From Ruminococcus sp. FMBCY1 (lineage in GTDB: Bacteria; Bacillota; Clostridia; Oscillospirales; Acutalibacteraceae): a DNA stretch of 64,000 bases. Below are positions 61,771-64,000 of this stretch, piece after piece. The DNA is taken from contig NZ_CP074197.1 of the NCBI RefSeq assembly GCF_023921805.1, positions 1,302,001-1,366,000 of the forward strand, given 5' to 3'. A program made the translations under genes and the position numbers. The number at the start of each line of letters is the position of its first letter. Position 1 is the stretch's first letter. Below the pieces are notes generated by a model. The model was not told the DNA's origin, did no database searches, and saw nothing but the letters and a program-made list of their open reading frames with translations.

Positions 61771-63120
61771 TTAAAAATTCAAATCTTTTGTATTAGGTGT
61801 GTTTTGAAAAAACATAATGTAATAAATTGGCAGATATGTTATCTTTCCGTTGTGCGTGACGGTTCTTTCATTGGAGAGGACATAAGCCTTTTTGATATGA
61901 TAATCCTCATTCTGAACAAAGGTGTTCAGCGCACTGTGAACAGTGTAATCCTTGCCGGACTTTACCTCTATAGGCACGGCGGACAGGCTGTTGTAATCAT
62001 CAATAAGATAGTCAACCTCACCCTTACTGCGGTTATCGTAATAGAACAGCTTATAGCCGTGAGCAATTAGCTCGCTAGCGACAACGCTTTCATAGACTGA
62101 ACCGAGATTAACGCTCTTTTCATCATCTAAAACAGCACGGATATTGTTTCCGTACAAAATTCCCGTGAGAATTCCCACATCGTTCAGATACAGCTTCAGC
62201 AGGTTTTTTCCGGTGGATTCAATCAGCGGAAAAACCGGATTGGAGATTGCCTGAACATTCAGAGCAATACCGGCACTTATGAGGTACTCAAATTCATCGC
62301 TGTAATCGCCGAATGTTTTGCCTCTTTTATTTTCAATGTTTTGCGCCACCACACGCTTTTTCTTGTTTTCCATATTGGACGGAATAAGGTCATAAATGCG
62401 CCGGATTTTCAGTTTTTTCTCCTCGTCATACTTGGAAGCGTCAGCGGCATAATAGTCGTGAATTTCGCTTTGAATGTCACGGACAAGCTGAATGTTATGG
62501 TCATTCAGATACGAGTTCACAGCGTCCGGAAGACCGCCCACAAGCAAATACTTTCGGAACAAGTCCATCATTTTATTGTGTGTAGGCTCATCAAGTGATT
62601 CTTCACACTCAAACTTTTTACGCATTGCCGATATGGCAAATTCATTAAGTCCGTTTGCATAGAGGAATTCTTCAAAATCCAGCGGAAACATCCGTACCTT
62701 GCGGATGCTACCCATAGGGATTGAGGTCGTCTGCGACAATGTGACACCCAGCAGTGAGCCGCTTGCAATAAAGGTAAACTTTCCGTCTTGAGAAAGAAAT
62801 TTCAAAAGCGTGAGCAGATGAGGATACGCCTGAATTTCATCAATAAAAATCAGCGTATTTTCTTCCTGTTTCATCTTATTACCCGCAAGCATACTGACCT
62901 GAAGATAAAAATCGTCAACAGTCTTTACCTCGGCGAAAAGGCGTTCACCCAGCGAATCCTCCACCATATTCAGCTCAATAAAGTTTTCAAACAACTTTTG
63001 CCCCACATAACGGATGATGTATGTTTTGCCGACCTGACGAGCTCCGTCAATCAGCAAAATCTTCTTGGTATCGCTTTTCAGATGTTCTTCTATCAACGTT
63101 TCAATCTTTCGGAATAACAC
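61771..63120 (-). CDS. AAA_14/DUF4143 ATPase
   Basis: 449 residues. Walker A DGARQVGKT (about 25-33), Walker B LIFIDEIQAYPHLL (about 90-103), sensor-type SGSLLGV, then the DUF4143 winged-helix/nuclease-like C-terminal domain with VDYLIDDYNSLSAVPIEVKS (PD-(D/E)xK-like strand: D, E, K). These proteins are common in mobile elements and defence islands of anaerobes; some regulate addiction-like modules. Substrate unknown. Promoter with tandem 16-bp repeats upstream. Confidence 0.88.
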   Translation of the reverse strand: MLFRKIETLIEEHLKSDTKKILLIDGARQVGKTYIIRYVGQKLFENFIELNMVEDSLGERLFAEVKTVDDFYLQVSMLAGNKMKQEENTLIFIDEIQAYPHLLTLLKFLSQDGKFTFIASGSLLGVTLSQTTSIPMGSIRKVRMFPLDFEEFLYANGLNEFAISAMRKKFECEESLDEPTHNKMMDLFRKYLLVGGLPDAVNSYLNDHNIQLVRDIQSEIHDYYAADASKYDEEKKLKIRRIYDLIPSNMENKKKRVVAQNIENKRGKTFGDYSDEFEYLISAGIALNVQAISNPVFPLIESTGKNLLKLYLNDVGILTGILYGNNIRAVLDDEKSVNLGSVYESVVASELIAHGYKLFYYDNRSKGEVDYLIDDYNSLSAVPIEVKSGKDYTVHSALNTFVQNEDYHIKKAYVLSNERTVTHNGKITYLPIYYIMFFQNTPNTKDLNF

Positions 63121-63137
63121 GCAATCACCTCAAATCT

Positions 63138-63185
63138 GACTTTTCAATAGAATTATAGCACAATATCAATGACTTTTCAATAGAA
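63138..63185 (-). promoter_or_regulatory. Promoter flanked by direct repeats
   Basis: TGACTTTTCAATAGAA occurs at 63138-63153 and 63170-63185 (32 bp apart, three helix turns). On the minus strand TTGAAA (63175-63180), 17 bp, TATAAT (63152-63157) lies between and within them, so a regulator bound to both would cover the -35 and -10. Confidence 0.65.
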
Positions 63186-63234
63186 GTAAGTCGATAATTT
63201 TATGACATTTCAAATTATGACGATTTATATTGGC

Positions 63235-63594
63235 TTATTTGTAAATCAATTCTTTGTTGACAATTTCCAATGCTCTGTTGCGGATTGAGTTCATCCTGCG
63301 TATCCATTCTGCTTGGTTTTCAGCTTTTAGCTGTTCGGTCACATTTTCTTTTTCGGATAGTTGCTTTATAAGCGTTGTAAACAGTTCATTCGCCTGATTA
63401 TCAATATCGGATAGATACTCCACAAGTTTGCCTGAAGTCAGCAGATTATAATATCTTATCTTGTGGTATCGGAGCAAATAATTTTTATGCCGCAGTCCGA
63501 AAACGCCGATTTCGCATTTCGATTGTTGGGGGAGTTTTAGGTCTGGTAAAAGATAGTCGCCTTGTTGAGAGTAAGTAATTTTAGTATTTGTCAT
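63235..63594 (-). CDS. tnpV: Transposon-encoded protein TnpV
   Basis: 119 residues from ATG 63594 (GGAGG before it). QQGDYLLPDLKLPQQ, FGLRHKNYLLRYHKIRYYNL, LLTSGKLVEYLSDIDNQANE, ENVTEQLKAENQAEW and NKELIY match the TnpV family of clostridial mobile elements. The function of TnpV is not established. The longer frame upstream is not used. It marks the right end of the element. Confidence 0.85.
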   Translation of the reverse strand: MTNTKITYSQQGDYLLPDLKLPQQSKCEIGVFGLRHKNYLLRYHKIRYYNLLTSGKLVEYLSDIDNQANELFTTLIKQLSEKENVTEQLKAENQAEWIRRMNSIRNRALEIVNKELIYK

Positions 63595-63727
63595 AATGTT
63601 GACCTCCAAAAATATTTTTTCAGTCGGACAAACGATAAGCGAATTTAGGCTGTTTTTAGTATTTTGCGTGCAATTTTTAAAAATGACTGCACTTTTGAAA
63701 TTTTGAGTGTTCATTAAGCCGCTTACT

Positions 63728-63780
63728 GACTGCGTTTTTGACAGCACTTTTGACTGCGATTGACAGCAATTTTGACAGCA
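63728..63780. repeat. Putative integrase arm sites, right
   Basis: GACTGCGTTTTTGACAGC (63728-63745), then TGACTGCGATTGACAGCA and TTTTGACAGCA (63751-63780): three TTGACAGC-type repeats in direct order. Counterpart of the left site at 51106. Confidence 0.6.
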
Positions 63781-63890
63781 CTTTATCTTAATTCAAGTGT
63801 TTTCAAATTTACTCAAATTAACTGAGCAACAGCTCATAACCCCAGTGTTTAAGCCATTTTAGAGTACTTTAAGAAAATTTGGCAAAAAAT

Positions 63891-63917
63891 AAACGGTGGT
63901 TGAAAAACCACCGTTTT
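63891..63917 (-). terminator. Terminator next to tRNA-Pro fragment
   Basis: AAACGGTGGTT / AACCACCGTTT hairpin, followed on the minus strand by ATTTTTTG; lies right after the CCA of the tRNA fragment. Confidence 0.75.
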
Positions 63918-63965
63918 TGGTCGAGGTGACAGGACTTGAACCTGCGGCATCTTGGTCCCAAACCA
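63918..63965 (-). pseudogene. tRNA-Pro (TGG) 3' fragment, attachment site
   Basis: 48 nt: loop and 3' strand of the anticodon arm (TGG anticodon in TTTGGGACCAAG), T-arm GCAGGTTCAAGTCCTGT, acceptor 3' strand CACCTCG and ACCA. The 5' half is absent and the sequence beyond 63965 is unrelated, so this is a tRNA 3' piece left by site-specific integration rather than a working tRNA. Confidence 0.82.
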
Positions 63966-64000
63966 CAAAATCAATCTTTAAAATATCTGATAAATACTGA

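Noticed and set aside
51137..63594. Conjugation (relaxase, T4SS) genes on the integrative element
   Set aside because: Looked for and not found; the element is at best mobilisable by others.

Overview
The window looks like a chromosomal segment of a low-to-mid GC Gram-positive anaerobe of the class Clostridia, most likely a Ruminococcus-like member of the Oscillospiraceae. The evidence is the Firmicutes gene order rimP-nusA-rnpM-ylxQ-infB-rbfA-nrnA-truB, AGGAGG-type ribosome binding sites, consensus sigma-A promoters, Gram-positive lipoprotein signals, a DUF1015/NimA-like gene pair, and clostridial mobile-element genes (tnpV, RepA_N/DUF6017 replication protein, r1t-type holin). The species assignment is an inference.

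Layout. 1-5.9 kb: end of uvrC, a short-chain dehydrogenase, a nucleotidyltransferase, leuCD and a divergent Crp/Fnr regulator. 5.9-10.6 kb: insertion-sequence and acetyltransferase relics, a C39-like lipoprotein, a free-standing 5S rRNA gene, a divergent HTH protein/membrane Ser/Thr kinase pair and two small secreted or unknown proteins. 10.6-18.8 kb: a rearranged island next to tRNA-Thr, in which two copies of an ECF sigma/anti-sigma cassette (about 98% identical over 961 bp) bracket a lipoprotein-ABC transporter operon and a toxN remnant, and three copies of the tRNA 3' end are scattered. 19-28.4 kb: redox and hydrolase genes, then the nusA-infB operon. 28.6-38.1 kb: tRNA-Trp, two gene remnants, a probable cystine ABC transporter operon with a cysteine-codon leader peptide, a sulfur-metabolism PLP enzyme, ptsH, trmD, rimM and a TetR regulator. 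38.3-46.6 kb: glgB with an unusual charged tail, tRNA-Met, a DUF1015 protein, bioY under a BirA-type operator, and a ParB/Noc-like protein. 46.8-50.9 kb: a phage-derived switch (S24 repressor) with tailspike, lysin and holin genes. 51.06-63.97 kb: an integrative element at a tRNA-Pro 3' end, carrying integrase, excisionase, replication initiator, iterons, a type I restriction-modification system, a DUF262 protein, an AAA/DUF4143 ATPase and tnpV.

How parts work together. The most interesting regulatory find is at 33.55-33.78 kb. A promoter drives a 33-codon leader ORF with seven Cys codons in eleven (four consecutive), followed by a rho-independent terminator. Three mutually exclusive pairings can be drawn: leader SD with segment 2, segment 2 with segment 3, and segment 3 with the terminator. 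This is a textbook transcription attenuator, here predicted to sense charged tRNA-Cys and control the downstream polar amino-acid transporter. The next gene cluster (trans-sulfuration-type PLP enzyme) shares a CCTA/TAGG palindrome near its start site, suggesting one sulfur regulon.

The phage-like cassette has two divergent consensus promoters, each with its -35 box inside a copy of the same operator half-site, and four operator copies in total. A family of composite inverted-repeat elements (nine copies, AATTATGGTTTAGC ends) is scattered between genes from 3 to 46 kb and was not seen in the phage-like or integrated regions. No CRISPR array and no riboswitch class that I could recognise were found.
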